Shown piece after piece: positions 1 through 6,689 of a DNA stretch of 11,639 nucleotides. The notes below the pieces were generated by a model. That model saw only the letters and a list, made by a program, of their open reading frames with translations. It searched no databases and was not told where the DNA came from. Source of the DNA: Rhodanobacteraceae bacterium (GTDB lineage: Bacteria; Pseudomonadota; Gammaproteobacteria; Xanthomonadales; Rhodanobacteraceae); the NCBI GenBank assembly GCA_025924775.1, contig JAICHS010000052.1, forward strand, positions 1 through 11,639, in the 5' to 3' direction. Both the position numbers and the translations under genes were made by a program. Position 1 is the first letter of the stretch. Each line of letters starts with the position of its first letter.

Positions 1-1
1 C

Positions 2-829
2 GCCTTGATGCAGGGCCTGCTGCCCGCGGGCGATCCGGGTTTGCGCCAGGCCACGCCGCAGACGGTGGACGCCCTGACCCTGGCCGACGCCAAGGCCTAC
101 TACGCACGCGTGTATCGGCCCGACATGGCCACCATCGTGGTGGTGGGCGACGTGACGCCGGCCGCGGCCAAGACCGCGATCGAGAAAGCCTTCGGCAGTT
201 GGAAGGCCAGCGGACCGAAGCCCGACGTAGTCCCAAACCCGGTGGCGAGCAATCCCGCCAGCTATACCGTGGTGCCCAACGCCTATGCCTCGCAGGACCA
301 GGTGCTGATGGGCCAGATGCTGGACTTGAACCTCCACAACCCCGCCCGCTACGCGCTGCAGTTGGGCAACGAGGTGCTCGGCGGCAACGGCTTCGCGTCA
401 CGGCTGATGGTCGACATCCGCGTCAACCATGGCTACGCCTACGGCGCGGGTTCGGGCCTGAACTTCGACCGTTCACGCTCGATCTTCTTCGTGCAGTACG
501 GCAGTGACCCGGACAAGGTGAAGCCGGTGGACGGACTGATCGTGAAGAACATCGACGCGATGCGCGATACGCCGGTCGGCGCCGACGAGCTGTTGAACGC
601 CAAGCAGGCGCGCATCCGTTCGATCCCGTTGGGCGTATCGAGCGTCAACGCGATCGCCCGCTCATTGCTCGGTTGGAGCATCAACGGTGAGCCACTGGAC
701 GAGCCGATGGTCGCGGCGCGGCATTATCTGGCCCTTTCGGCCGCGCAGGTACAAGCGGCGTTCAAGCAATACGTCGACCCTGCGCACCTGGTGCAAGTGG
801 TGCAGGGACCGGCGCCAAAACAGCACTGA
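2..829 (+). CDS. M16-family zinc peptidase (insulinase/pitrilysin type), C-terminal part, 5' end outside window
   Basis: The open frame enters from the left edge and gives 275 residues ending in TGA. Residues around 20-50 (ADAKAYYARVYRPDMATIVV followed by VGDVTP) match the end of an M16 peptidase domain. The remainder matches the inactive C-terminal M16 domain: LGNEVLGGNGFASRL, then DIRVNHGYAYGAGSG, which carries the Arg and Tyr residues that line the substrate chamber in M16B enzymes. The zinc-binding HxxEH motif normally lies in the N-terminal domain, so it should be upstream of the window; activity cannot be judged here. Such proteins are usually periplasmic or envelope-associated peptidases of about 450 or 900 residues, often encoded as adjacent pairs; whether a partner lies upstream is unknown. 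The start is not visible. A strong hairpin follows the stop by 26 bases. Confidence 0.9.
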   Translation, partial: ALMQGLLPAGDPGLRQATPQTVDALTLADAKAYYARVYRPDMATIVVVGDVTPAAAKTAIEKAFGSWKASGPKPDVVPNPVASNPASYTVVPNAYASQDQVLMGQMLDLNLHNPARYALQLGNEVLGGNGFASRLMVDIRVNHGYAYGAGSGLNFDRSRSIFFVQYGSDPDKVKPVDGLIVKNIDAMRDTPVGADELLNAKQARIRSIPLGVSSVNAIARSLLGWSINGEPLDEPMVAARHYLALSAAQVQAAFKQYVDPAHLVQVVQGPAPKQH

Positions 830-855
830 TCCACGCTGCGCGTTGCACCTGACAG

Positions 856-883
856 GCGGGTCCGGTTGCACAACCGGGCCCGC
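856..883 (+). terminator. Hairpin terminator candidate after the M16 peptidase gene
   Basis: The inverted repeat has 12-bp arms (left arm begins GCGGGTCCGGTT, right arm AACCGGGCCCGC) around a GCAC loop, with one G-U pair. It begins 26 bases after the peptidase stop. The following bases (GTGTCTGC) form only a weak U-tract, so a Rho-independent terminator is plausible but not certain; it may instead act as a 3' end stabiliser. Confidence 0.6.
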
Positions 884-949
884 GTGTCTGCATCGCCCGA
901 TCAGTGTCGTGTCCCGGCAAGTCTCATGCAGGCGGCTGGAAAACTCGTC

Positions 950-1032
950 GTCGTTCCGGATTCGCAAACCCCGCAAACGCAGGACCGATTCCGGGTTCCG
1001 CCCGCAAACGGCGCGGGCACCCCCGGAATGAC
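950..1032. repeat. Dispersed palindromic repeat candidate (MITE/REP-like)
   Basis: This 83-base gene-free element is bounded by imperfect inverted termini: GTCGTTCCGG at 950-959 and CCGGAATGAC at 1023-1032, 9 of 10 complementary. Inside are two GCAAAC-containing segments and a small hairpin (CCCGC/GCGGG at 1001-1017). Ends of the TCATTCCGG / CCGGAATGA type are common in dispersed intergenic repeats of Xanthomonadales and related Proteobacteria. A second copy of the right terminus lies 62 bases downstream. Copy number cannot be checked from this window, so the dispersed nature is inferred. Confidence 0.55.
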
Positions 1033-1110
1033 AAAAATATTGATTGCTGATTTTGGATGCCACCGGCAAGCCGCGCGGACGACTCCGGAATGACGGGCAA
1101 CATCGATTGC
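1033..1110. repeat. Partial second copy of the repeat's right end
   Basis: CCGGAATGAC recurs at 1085-1094, exactly 62 bases after the copy at 1023-1032. Each copy is followed 10-11 bases later by the same hexamer GATTGC (1042-1047 and 1105-1110). The tract therefore looks like a decayed tandem or nested insertion of the element immediately to its left. No coding potential is seen. Confidence 0.4.
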
Positions 1111-1177
1111 CAATGCACGGCCCAAATCGGGTTGCATCAGGACAGCTGTGAGGCGCAGCCCGGATAGCGCGCGTGCC

Positions 1178-1191
1178 TTGACCGGCATCAG
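1178..1191 (+). promoter_or_regulatory. FNR/Dnr-type binding site upstream of nnrS
   Basis: TTGACCGGCATCAG matches the FNR/Dnr consensus TTGAT-N4-ATCAA at 8 of 10 defined positions and is flanked by a further CC...GG dyad. Its centre lies about 62 bases before the nnrS ATG. A class II promoter would start near 1226, but the -10 region there is weak. The site matches the better box before norZ at 12 of 14 positions, which supports shared control by a CRP/FNR-family regulator responding to anaerobiosis or NO. Sequence alone does not separate FNR, Dnr and CRP sites. Confidence 0.6.
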
Positions 1192-1246
1192 GGCAACCGT
1201 GACACGATGCGCGCAGCATGCGAGGATTGCATTCAAGTCGAGCATC

Positions 1247-2425
1247 ATGGCCACTATTGCCACCAACACCGTGGAACCCTCCCTTCCGCCATTGCACCCG
1301 TTTCGTCCGCTGTTTTTCTGCGCGGCGCTTGCGGCCAGCCTGGGCATGCTGGCGTGGGGCATGTTCCTGCAGTTCGGCTGGTTGCCTTCGGCCGCATTGG
1401 CCAACCCGTACTACTGGCACGCGCACATCATGCTGTATGGGTTCGGCAGTGCGCTGGTCGGTGGATTCCTGTTGACCGCATCGGCCAACTGGACCGGCAT
1501 CGCCACCACCACGCGGCGTGGGCTCTGGCTGCTGACGGCGACGTGGGTGATCGCACGCCTGCTGCTGTTGACGCCGCTGCCGTTCTGGCTGGGCGCACTG
1601 TTCGATGTCGGCTACCTGTTCGGGCTGGTGTTTCTGGTCGGGCGCGTGTTGTGGCTGTCGCGCAACAAGCGCAACGCCTTCCTGATCCTGATCCTGCTGT
1701 TTTTCACCGGGCTGGACATCGCCTTCTACGCCGGCGTGCTGGCCGGCAGCGGCGTGGTGCCCACGCGCGCACTGGTCGGCACGGTGGACCTTTTGATGGT
1801 GTTGATGCTGGCGATCGGGGGGCGCGTGATCCCGTTCTTCACCGGCCGCAAGCTGGCCGGCCACACGATGTGGATGAACAAGTACCTGATCTGGGCGGTG
1901 AACGGTGGCGGTGCGCTGGTATTGCTGTGCGACCTGGGTGGCGCCGGCACGCGCCACCCGCCGGTGCTCGGTGGCCTGATGCTGGCGGTGGCGGCGCTGG
2001 TGCTGGTGCGCCTGATCGGCTGGCGCGGCTGGCGGGCCTGGCGCGACCCGATGTTGTGGGCACTGCACCTTGGCTATCTGTGGCTGGCCATTGGCCTCGC
2101 GATCCGCGGACTGGCATTGGTCGGCGTGTATTCGGTGACGGAATTGAACACGCTGCACGGCATCACCGTGGGTGCGCTGGGCACCCTGTCGCTTGGCATG
2201 ATGGTGCGCGTGGCCCAAGGTCACAGTGGCGTGCCGATCCGCGCCAACGCCACGTTGGCGATCATGTTCGTGCTGCCCAGCGTCGCGGCAATCCTGCGGC
2301 TCGCGTCCAGCCAGGCCACCGGCTGGGTCTGGGCGGCCGCGGCGTGGTTCGTCGCCTACATCGTCTACCTCGCCGTGATCGGACCCTTGCTGATCCGTGG
2401 CCGCGTGACCGCAACTGCCGCTTGA
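1247..2425 (+). CDS. nnrS: NnrS family haem-copper membrane protein of the nitric oxide response
   Basis: This 392-residue polytopic inner-membrane protein has about a dozen hydrophobic segments. NnrS proteins accompany denitrification and NO-detoxification genes and ease NO stress, probably by protecting iron pools; the exact chemistry is unsettled. Family signatures are visible: HPFRPLFF near 17-24, YYWHAHIMLYGFGSALVGG at 55-73, LLTASANWTG to 84, GGRVIPFFTGR at 191-201, and LHGITVGALGT at 303-313 followed by RVAQGHSG at 321-328. The histidines in WHAH, LHG and GHSG are candidate metal or haem ligands. I chose the ATG at 1247 because the protein then has normal family length and begins just before the first conserved block; the longer GTG start at 1148 would place the FNR/Dnr box inside the gene. 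The ribosome binding site is weak. norZ follows after 69 bases and the stop codon lies within the norZ box. Confidence 0.9.
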   Translation: MATIATNTVEPSLPPLHPFRPLFFCAALAASLGMLAWGMFLQFGWLPSAALANPYYWHAHIMLYGFGSALVGGFLLTASANWTGIATTTRRGLWLLTATWVIARLLLLTPLPFWLGALFDVGYLFGLVFLVGRVLWLSRNKRNAFLILILLFFTGLDIAFYAGVLAGSGVVPTRALVGTVDLLMVLMLAIGGRVIPFFTGRKLAGHTMWMNKYLIWAVNGGGALVLLCDLGGAGTRHPPVLGGLMLAVAALVLVRLIGWRGWRAWRDPMLWALHLGYLWLAIGLAIRGLALVGVYSVTELNTLHGITVGALGTLSLGMMVRVAQGHSGVPIRANATLAIMFVLPSVAAILRLASSQATGWVWAAAAWFVAYIVYLAVIGPLLIRGRVTATAA

Positions 2426-2435
2426 CCGGGATCAA
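2422..2435 (+). promoter_or_regulatory. FNR/Dnr-type binding site of norZ, overlapping the nnrS stop codon
   Basis: TTGACCGGGATCAA matches TTGAT-N4-ATCAA at 9 of 10 defined positions. The nnrS stop TGA is at 2423-2425, inside the left half-site. The centre (2428.5) lies 41.5 bases before a predicted start at 2470, the classic class II activator spacing, and a -10 element GATAAA (4 of 6) sits at 2458-2463 as expected. This points to direct activation of norZ by an NO- or oxygen-responsive CRP/FNR-family regulator in addition to any read-through from nnrS. Confidence 0.72.
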
Positions 2436-2457
2436 GATGCCGCCGTAGCACACCTGC

Positions 2458-2463
2458 GATAAA
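2458..2463 (+). promoter_or_regulatory. -10 element of the norZ promoter
   Basis: GATAAA matches TATAAT at 4 of 6 positions and has class II spacing from the box at 2422-2435. No -35 hexamer is expected at an FNR-activated class II promoter. The predicted transcript starts near 2470, about 25 bases before the norZ ATG. Confidence 0.5.
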
Positions 2464-2482
2464 GCCCACGTTTCCGACCGAT

Positions 2483-2487
2483 GGAGG
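2483..2487 (+). promoter_or_regulatory. Ribosome binding site of norZ
   Basis: GGAGG is 7 bases before the ATG at 2495. It is the strongest ribosome binding site seen in the window and fixes the norZ start. Confidence 0.8.
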
Positions 2488-2494
2488 TGCTGCC

Positions 2495-4801
2495 ATGTCC
2501 GCAACGCTCCCGCTGCCAGAACCCGAAGGCGCCCCGCTCTCGCCTTGGTGGATGCGCTCGATCCTCGCGGTGATGGTGTTCGGTTTCGCGGTGCTGATTG
2601 CGATCACGGTACTGGGCTACAAGCACGCACCACCGATCCCCGGTAGCGTCGTGGACGCGCACGGCGCGGTCTTGTTTACCGGTGCCGACATCCGCGCGGG
2701 CCAGGGCGTGTTCCTGAAGTATGGCCTGATGGACAATGGCTCGGTCTGGGGCCACGGTGCGTACCTCGGGCCCGACTACTCCGCAGCCGCGTTGCATCAG
2801 ATGGGCCTGGCCAGCGCCGAGTTCCTGGCCGACGACCAATATGGCAAGCCTTACGCCGCGCTTGGTGCGCAACAGCAGGCCGCGATCCGTGCGCAGGTTG
2901 CGGTGGTCCTGAAGGCGAACCACTACGACGCGGCCAGTGATTCCCTGCGGCTGACCCCGGCCGAGTCGCAGGCCTGGCAGCAGCAGGTCGGTTACTGGAC
3001 CGACTATCTGCAGCGTCCGGAAGACAACGGCGGCCTGAAGCCGGGGATGATTTCCGACCCCGCCGAAATCCGCCAGTTCTCGGCGTTCGTCGCATGGGCG
3101 GCGTGGGCCTCGGTGGCCGACCGGCCCGGCTACCCGTATTCCTATACCAACAACTTCCCCTACGACCCGCTGGTCGGCAACACGCCGATCGCCGGCGCGC
3201 TGCTGTGGAGTGCGCTCAGTTTGCTGGTGCTGCTGGGCGGCATCGCCGCGGTGTTGCTGCTGTTCGGCAAGTTCGATTATCTCGGCTGGATTTCGCGCGG
3301 CCACAACGTGCGCCCCAACATCGTGCCCGGCAATGCCAGCCCCGGGCAACGCGCGCTGGTGAAATTCTTCGTGGTGGTGGCGCTGCTGTTCCTGTTCCAG
3401 ACCCTGGTGGGCGGCGCTACCGCGCACTACCGCGCCGACCCGGGCAGCTTCTACGGGTTCCGGCTGGAATCCATCTTCCCCAGCAACCTGATGCGTACCT
3501 GGCACCTGCAAAGTGCGATCTTCTGGATCGCGACGGCATACGCGGCAGCCGCGCTGTTTCTCGGGCGCACATTGCGCCGCGACGAGCCCCGGGGATTCGC
3601 CGCATGGGCGCACATCCTGTTCGCGGCGTTCGTCGCGGTGATCGGGCTCAGCCTGCTGGGTGAATGGGCGGGCATGTCCAACCTGCTGGGAAAATGGTGG
3701 TTCTGGCTGGGTGACCAGGGTTGGGAATACCTCGAGATCGGGCGCCTGTGGCAGATCCTGCTGGTGGTGGGACTGCTGGCTTGGTTCGCGGTGCTGTTCT
3801 GGGTCGCGCGCCCGCGTGCGATCGACAATCCCGACGCGCGACCGATCGGCAAGATGTTCATGCTGGCCGCGCTCGCGATTCCGGTGTTCTACCTGCCGGC
3901 GCTGTTCTACGGCGCGCACACCAACTACACGGTGGTCGAAACCTGGCGCTTCTGGATCATCCACCTGTGGGTGGAAGGCTTCTTCGAGTTCTTCGCCACC
4001 ACCGTGGTCGCGCTGACGTTCTACCAGCTGGGCCTGGCGCACCGCAACGTGGCGCTGCGGGTGATCTACCTCGACGCCATCCTGTACTTCCTGGGTGGCC
4101 TGATCGGCACCGGCCACCACTGGTATTTCGTCGGCCACACCCAGTTCAACATGTCGCTGTCGGCGCTGTTCTCGGTACTGGAAGTGGTACCGCTGACGCT
4201 GCTGACCCTGGACGCGTGGGATTTCGTGCACACCACGCGCAACCGGGTGGACGTGGACGGCAAGCCGCAGCGGGTGCCACACAAGTGGACGTTCTACTTC
4301 CTGATGGCGGTCGGCTTCTGGAACTTCGTTGGCGCCGGCATGCTGGGCTTCCTGATCAACCTGCCGATCGTCAGTTACTACGAGGTCGGCACCCAGCTGA
4401 CACCCAACCACGGCCACGCTGCGATGATGGGCGTGTTCGGCATGCTGGCACTGGCATTGATGGTGTTCGTACTGCGCCAGACGGCGGACGACGAGACCTG
4501 GCCCGGGATCGAAAAGTACGTCAAGTACGGATTCTGGGGCACCAACATCGGCTTGATGATGATGCTGGTGATGAGCCTGTTCCCGAGTGGCGTGCTGCAG
4601 GTGTGGGACGTGGTGCAGCACGGCTACTGGCACGCACGCAGCCTCGATTTCGTCGCCACGCCACGCGCCCACCTGATCGAGTGGCTGCGCCTGCCGGGCG
4701 ACCTCGTATTCATCATCTTCGGCACCATCCCGATGCTGATCGCGGCCTTGAAGAGCTGGGCCGGGGTGCGCCGGCAGGCGGCCGCATCGCGGCGGGCCTG
4801 A
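2495..4801 (+). CDS. norZ: Quinol-dependent nitric oxide reductase (qNOR)
   Basis: This enzyme reduces two NO to N2O at the inner membrane, taking electrons from quinol. The 768-residue single chain has normal qNOR length and fuses a NorC-like part to the NorB-like haem-copper oxidase fold. Residues 22-41 form a membrane anchor. Residues 45-230 are a periplasmic cytochrome-c-like domain with the family signature WGHGAYLGPDYSA at 85-97 and no CxxCH haem-c motif, as expected for a quinol-fed enzyme. The catalytic set is complete: His337 (TWHLQS) and His641 for low-spin haem b, His639 for haem b3 (NHGHAAMMG, 638-646), and His490, His541 and His542 for non-haem iron (HLWVEGFFEF, GTGHHWYFVGH). Glu494 and Glu498 match catalytic or proton-path glutamates. 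Ligand assignments follow NorB/qNOR homology. About thirteen further hydrophobic segments follow residue 230. No norR, norB/norC or norQD gene is adjacent; pairing with nnrS suggests NO detoxification or the NO step of denitrification. Confidence 0.96.
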   Translation: MSATLPLPEPEGAPLSPWWMRSILAVMVFGFAVLIAITVLGYKHAPPIPGSVVDAHGAVLFTGADIRAGQGVFLKYGLMDNGSVWGHGAYLGPDYSAAALHQMGLASAEFLADDQYGKPYAALGAQQQAAIRAQVAVVLKANHYDAASDSLRLTPAESQAWQQQVGYWTDYLQRPEDNGGLKPGMISDPAEIRQFSAFVAWAAWASVADRPGYPYSYTNNFPYDPLVGNTPIAGALLWSALSLLVLLGGIAAVLLLFGKFDYLGWISRGHNVRPNIVPGNASPGQRALVKFFVVVALLFLFQTLVGGATAHYRADPGSFYGFRLESIFPSNLMRTWHLQSAIFWIATAYAAAALFLGRTLRRDEPRGFAAWAHILFAAFVAVIGLSLLGEWAGMSNLLGKWWFWLGDQGWEYLEIGRLWQILLVVGLLAWFAVLFWVARPRAIDNPDARPIGKMFMLAALAIPVFYLPALFYGAHTNYTVVETWRFWIIHLWVEGFFEFFATTVVALTFYQLGLAHRNVALRVIYLDAILYFLGGLIGTGHHWYFVGHTQFNMSLSALFSVLEVVPLTLLTLDAWDFVHTTRNRVDVDGKPQRVPHKWTFYFLMAVGFWNFVGAGMLGFLINLPIVSYYEVGTQLTPNHGHAAMMGVFGMLALALMVFVLRQTADDETWPGIEKYVKYGFWGTNIGLMMMLVMSLFPSGVLQVWDVVQHGYWHARSLDFVATPRAHLIEWLRLPGDLVFIIFGTIPMLIAALKSWAGVRRQAAASRRA

Positions 4802-4841
4802 CGCCAGGGCTGGCGCGGCTGCGACCACGCCAGCCTTGCTG

Positions 4842-5147
4842 GAACCACACGCGCAATCCCGTCGCGAACGGCAATCCGCCGGCCGCTTCACCCTGCGCGC
4901 GCGCATGCTCGCGCGTACGGCCGAAACGTTGCTGCCACGCCGCGCCGATGCAAGGAGCGAACCCGCGCCGCAGCTCGTAACGCAGGCGCAGGCCGACTTC
5001 AGCGTCCGACAGTCCGGCGCCGATGCCGCGCAGCGGGTCGCCCTTGCCGTACGCATTCGCTTCCCGCGACGACTGCAAGATCATGCGTTGCATCAGGCGC
5101 GCCGCGTGCGCAAGCGCGACACGTGCGGCGGTGCTTCCGCCCAGCCG
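4842..5147 (-). pseudogene. copB: CopB (copper resistance outer-membrane protein B) C-terminal remnant
   Basis: Reading the minus strand gives one uninterrupted frame whose sequence resembles the C-terminal hundred residues of CopB: MQRMILQSSREANAYGKGDP, then RGIGAGLSDAEVGLRLRYE, then LRRGFAPCIGAAWQQRFG, and ending GLRVWF at 4842. CopB is an outer-membrane barrel of copper-resistance operons, usually 250-400 residues, and normally ends in an aromatic residue such as this Phe. Only about 100 residues remain. In the upstream direction the frame meets a stop at 5169-5171, and the rlmJ promoter and gene occupy the place where the rest of copB should be. After the terminal Phe there is CAG where TAG would be expected, so the frame runs on into norZ antisense for about 40 codons. 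I see no promoter or start for it. The identification rests on recalled family consensus; a coincidental antisense frame is unlikely given the contiguous motif order. Confidence 0.72.
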
Positions 5148-5167
5148 GGATGCAGCGTGGCCCCGGT

Positions 5168-5196
5168 TTCAGACCAATACGGCGCCTGCCTATACT
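5168..5196 (+). promoter_or_regulatory. Sigma70 promoter of rlmJ
   Basis: TTCAGA (4 of 6 to TTGACA) at 5168-5173 and TATACT (5 of 6 to TATAAT) at 5191-5196 are separated by the ideal 17 bases. Transcription would start near 5203, giving a leader of about 16 bases. A GGAA at 5208-5211 is the only ribosome-binding-site-like match. Confidence 0.65.
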
Positions 5197-5218
5197 GCCT
5201 GATGCCCGGAATCTGTGC

Positions 5219-6067
5219 ATGAACTATCGCCACGCCTTCCATGCCGGCAATTTCGCCGACGTGTTCAAGCACGCACTCTTGTTGGCATTGCTGGACGCGC
5301 TGACGGCCAAGGCCAAGCCATTGTGCTATTTCGACACGCACGCAGGCCGCGGCTGCTACGCGCTGGATGATGTGGAAGCCCAAAAGACCGGCGAATGGCG
5401 CGACGGCATCGGGCGGCTGTGGGACGCCGCCGAGATTCCCGCACCCCTACGGCGTTACGTCGAGGCCATTCGCGCGTGCAACCCGCATGCCACCTTGCGC
5501 ACCTACCCCGGCTCGCCGCTGCTGGCGGCGCACGCGCTGCGCGCAACCGACCGGATGGTGCTGTGCGAAACGCAGGAAGCCGAGGCAATCGCATTGCGTG
5601 CCTGCCTGCGCGACGACGCGCGTGCGCACGTCCACCAGCGCGACGGCTACGCGGCGCTGCACGCACTGTTACCACCCGTGGAACGGCGCGGCCTGGTATT
5701 GATCGATCCACCGTTCGAGGTCCCGGACAACGATTTCGCATCCATCGAAGCCGCACTCGGACAGGCGCACGCACGCTGGCCCGCCGGCGTGTACGCGGCG
5801 TGGTACCCGATCAAATCGCACCGGGCCGTCGTGCCGTTCCACCGGCACCTGGCGCAGGGACCGTTCGACAAGGTGCTGGTGGCGGAATTGCTGGTCCATC
5901 CCGACGACTCGCCGCTGCGCCTGAACGGCTGCGGGATGCTGGTCGCGAACCCGCCCTGGCGATTCGATGCGGCATTGGCCGGGCTGTTGCCGGCCCTGCG
6001 CGACGCATTGGCACCGGCACCAGGTGCGGCGCAGCGCCTGCACTGGCTACGCGGTGAACGGACGTGA
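5219..6067 (+). CDS. rlmJ: 23S rRNA (adenine(2030)-N6)-methyltransferase RlmJ
   Basis: RlmJ transfers a methyl group from S-adenosylmethionine to N6 of A2030 in 23S rRNA during ribosome assembly, in the cytoplasm. The product is 282 residues, against about 280 for the E. coli enzyme. It starts with the family hallmark MNYRHAFHAGNFADVFKH (1-18). The SAM-binding motif I region is CYFDTHAGRGCYAL (36-49), YPGSP follows at 96-100, and the catalytic DPPF motif of N6-adenine methyltransferases is at 163-166, followed by Glu167. The ATG at 5219 was chosen because homology begins at its first residue and it is 16 bases after the predicted transcription start; the longer GTG start at 5123 would precede the promoter. 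The gene stands alone, with its own promoter, 71 bases ahead of the slp-like gene. Confidence 0.95.
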   Translation: MNYRHAFHAGNFADVFKHALLLALLDALTAKAKPLCYFDTHAGRGCYALDDVEAQKTGEWRDGIGRLWDAAEIPAPLRRYVEAIRACNPHATLRTYPGSPLLAAHALRATDRMVLCETQEAEAIALRACLRDDARAHVHQRDGYAALHALLPPVERRGLVLIDPPFEVPDNDFASIEAALGQAHARWPAGVYAAWYPIKSHRAVVPFHRHLAQGPFDKVLVAELLVHPDDSPLRLNGCGMLVANPPWRFDAALAGLLPALRDALAPAPGAAQRLHWLRGERT

Positions 6068-6099
6068 CCCGCACGCACGCCCGTGTCCGCGATTTTCGC

Positions 6100-6130
6100 T
6101 ATCCTCGCAGTGATCCCACTGCGTACGAGG
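6100..6130 (+). promoter_or_regulatory. Weak promoter and ribosome binding site of the slp-like gene
   Basis: TATCCT at 6100-6105 matches TATAAT at 4 of 6 positions, but no acceptable -35 hexamer lies 16-18 bases upstream. GAGG at 6127-6130 is 8 bases before the ATG at 6139 and is a good ribosome binding site. Co-transcription with rlmJ is equally possible. Confidence 0.4.
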
Positions 6131-6138
6131 CGCCCGCC

Positions 6139-6660
6139 ATGCGCGTGCCATCCTTTCCGGCATTGCGGCTGTTGTCCGCACTGGCCCTGGCCTTGGCGGT
6201 CGCGGCGTGCGCGCCGGCGCCCCGTTATCCCACCAACGCGTCGTTCGTGGCCACCACGCCGGCGCAAGTCGCAACGGCACCGGGCAATTTCGCGGACGCC
6301 CAGGTCGTTTGGGGTGGCACGGTGATCGGCGTGGACAATGCCCAAGACCACACCGAAATCCGGATTCTCGGCTACCCCCTGGACGCCTCGCAACGGCCAC
6401 GGCTGCAGCAGCCCGCGATCGGCCGCTTCATCGCCGACGTGCCGGGGTTCCTGGACCCGCTGGATTATCCCGACGGCGTACCCGTCACCGTGCTGGGGCG
6501 CATCCATGGCGCGCAAACCTCGAGCGTGGGCGACGCCGCCTACCGGTATCCGGTGGTGTCCATCCAGGGACAGGATCTGCATCGCTGGACCGCCGAGGAA
6601 ATGCGCCAGGGCCATCCCAACATCCACTTCGGCGTCGGGGTTGGCGTCGGCATCCGTTGA
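6139..6660 (+). CDS. slp: Slp family outer-membrane lipoprotein
   Basis: This 173-residue protein has a lipoprotein signal peptide: a positively charged start (MRVPSFPALR), a hydrophobic core (LLSALALALAVAA) and a VAAC lipobox with lipidated Cys24. Alanine at +2 favours sorting to the outer membrane. The mature part matches the Slp/YeaY family: FADAQVVWGGTVIGV (about 53-67), a TEIRILGYPLD segment, ADVPGFLDPLDYPDG and the terminal HFGVGVGVGIR. Slp proteins are starvation- or acid-induced lipoproteins in E. coli; their molecular role is unknown. The ATG at 6139 gives the signal peptide its proper start and has a GAGG 8 bases upstream; the GTG at 6064 would add 25 unrelated residues. A hairpin follows the stop. 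Confidence 0.88.
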   Translation: MRVPSFPALRLLSALALALAVAACAPAPRYPTNASFVATTPAQVATAPGNFADAQVVWGGTVIGVDNAQDHTEIRILGYPLDASQRPRLQQPAIGRFIADVPGFLDPLDYPDGVPVTVLGRIHGAQTSSVGDAAYRYPVVSIQGQDLHRWTAEEMRQGHPNIHFGVGVGVGIR

Positions 6661-6671
6661 GCTTTATTTGT

Positions 6672-6689
6672 GCGGTCGTCCATGACCGC
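6672..6689 (+). terminator. Small hairpin after the slp-like gene
   Basis: GCGGTC / GACCGC arms (6 bp) enclose a 6-base loop, 12 bases after the stop. There is no downstream T-tract, so termination is uncertain. It may be the left hairpin of the repeat-like tract that follows. Confidence 0.35.

Noticed and set aside
1039..1053. TTGATTGCTGATTTT as a further FNR box
   Set aside because: Only the left half-site fits; the right half lacks ATCAA and the site is too far from nnrS.
1148..1246. GTG start extending nnrS by 33 codons
   Set aside because: The added residues have no NnrS similarity, and the extension would bury the FNR/Dnr box at 1178-1191 in coding sequence.
662..2224. Minus-strand open frame of 520 codons opposite nnrS and the gap before it
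   Set aside because: His/Gln/Arg-rich composition with no recognisable domain; it overlaps the well-supported nnrS gene and crosses the repeat and terminator region.
4802..4815. CGCCAG/CTGGCG inverted repeat directly after norZ as a terminator
   Set aside because: The loop is only two bases, the stem opens to about 5 bp and no T-tract follows.
2432..5056. Very long minus-strand open frame opposite norZ (874 codons)
   Set aside because: It is antisense to a gene with complete qNOR motifs and has a repetitive Arg/His/Gln-rich composition typical of the shadow frame of GC-rich coding DNA. It is also in a different frame from the copB remnant.
4836..5222. Plus-strand open frame of 128 codons between norZ and rlmJ
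   Set aside because: No recognisable domain and Arg/Ala-rich composition; it is the antisense shadow of the copB remnant and runs past the rlmJ start.
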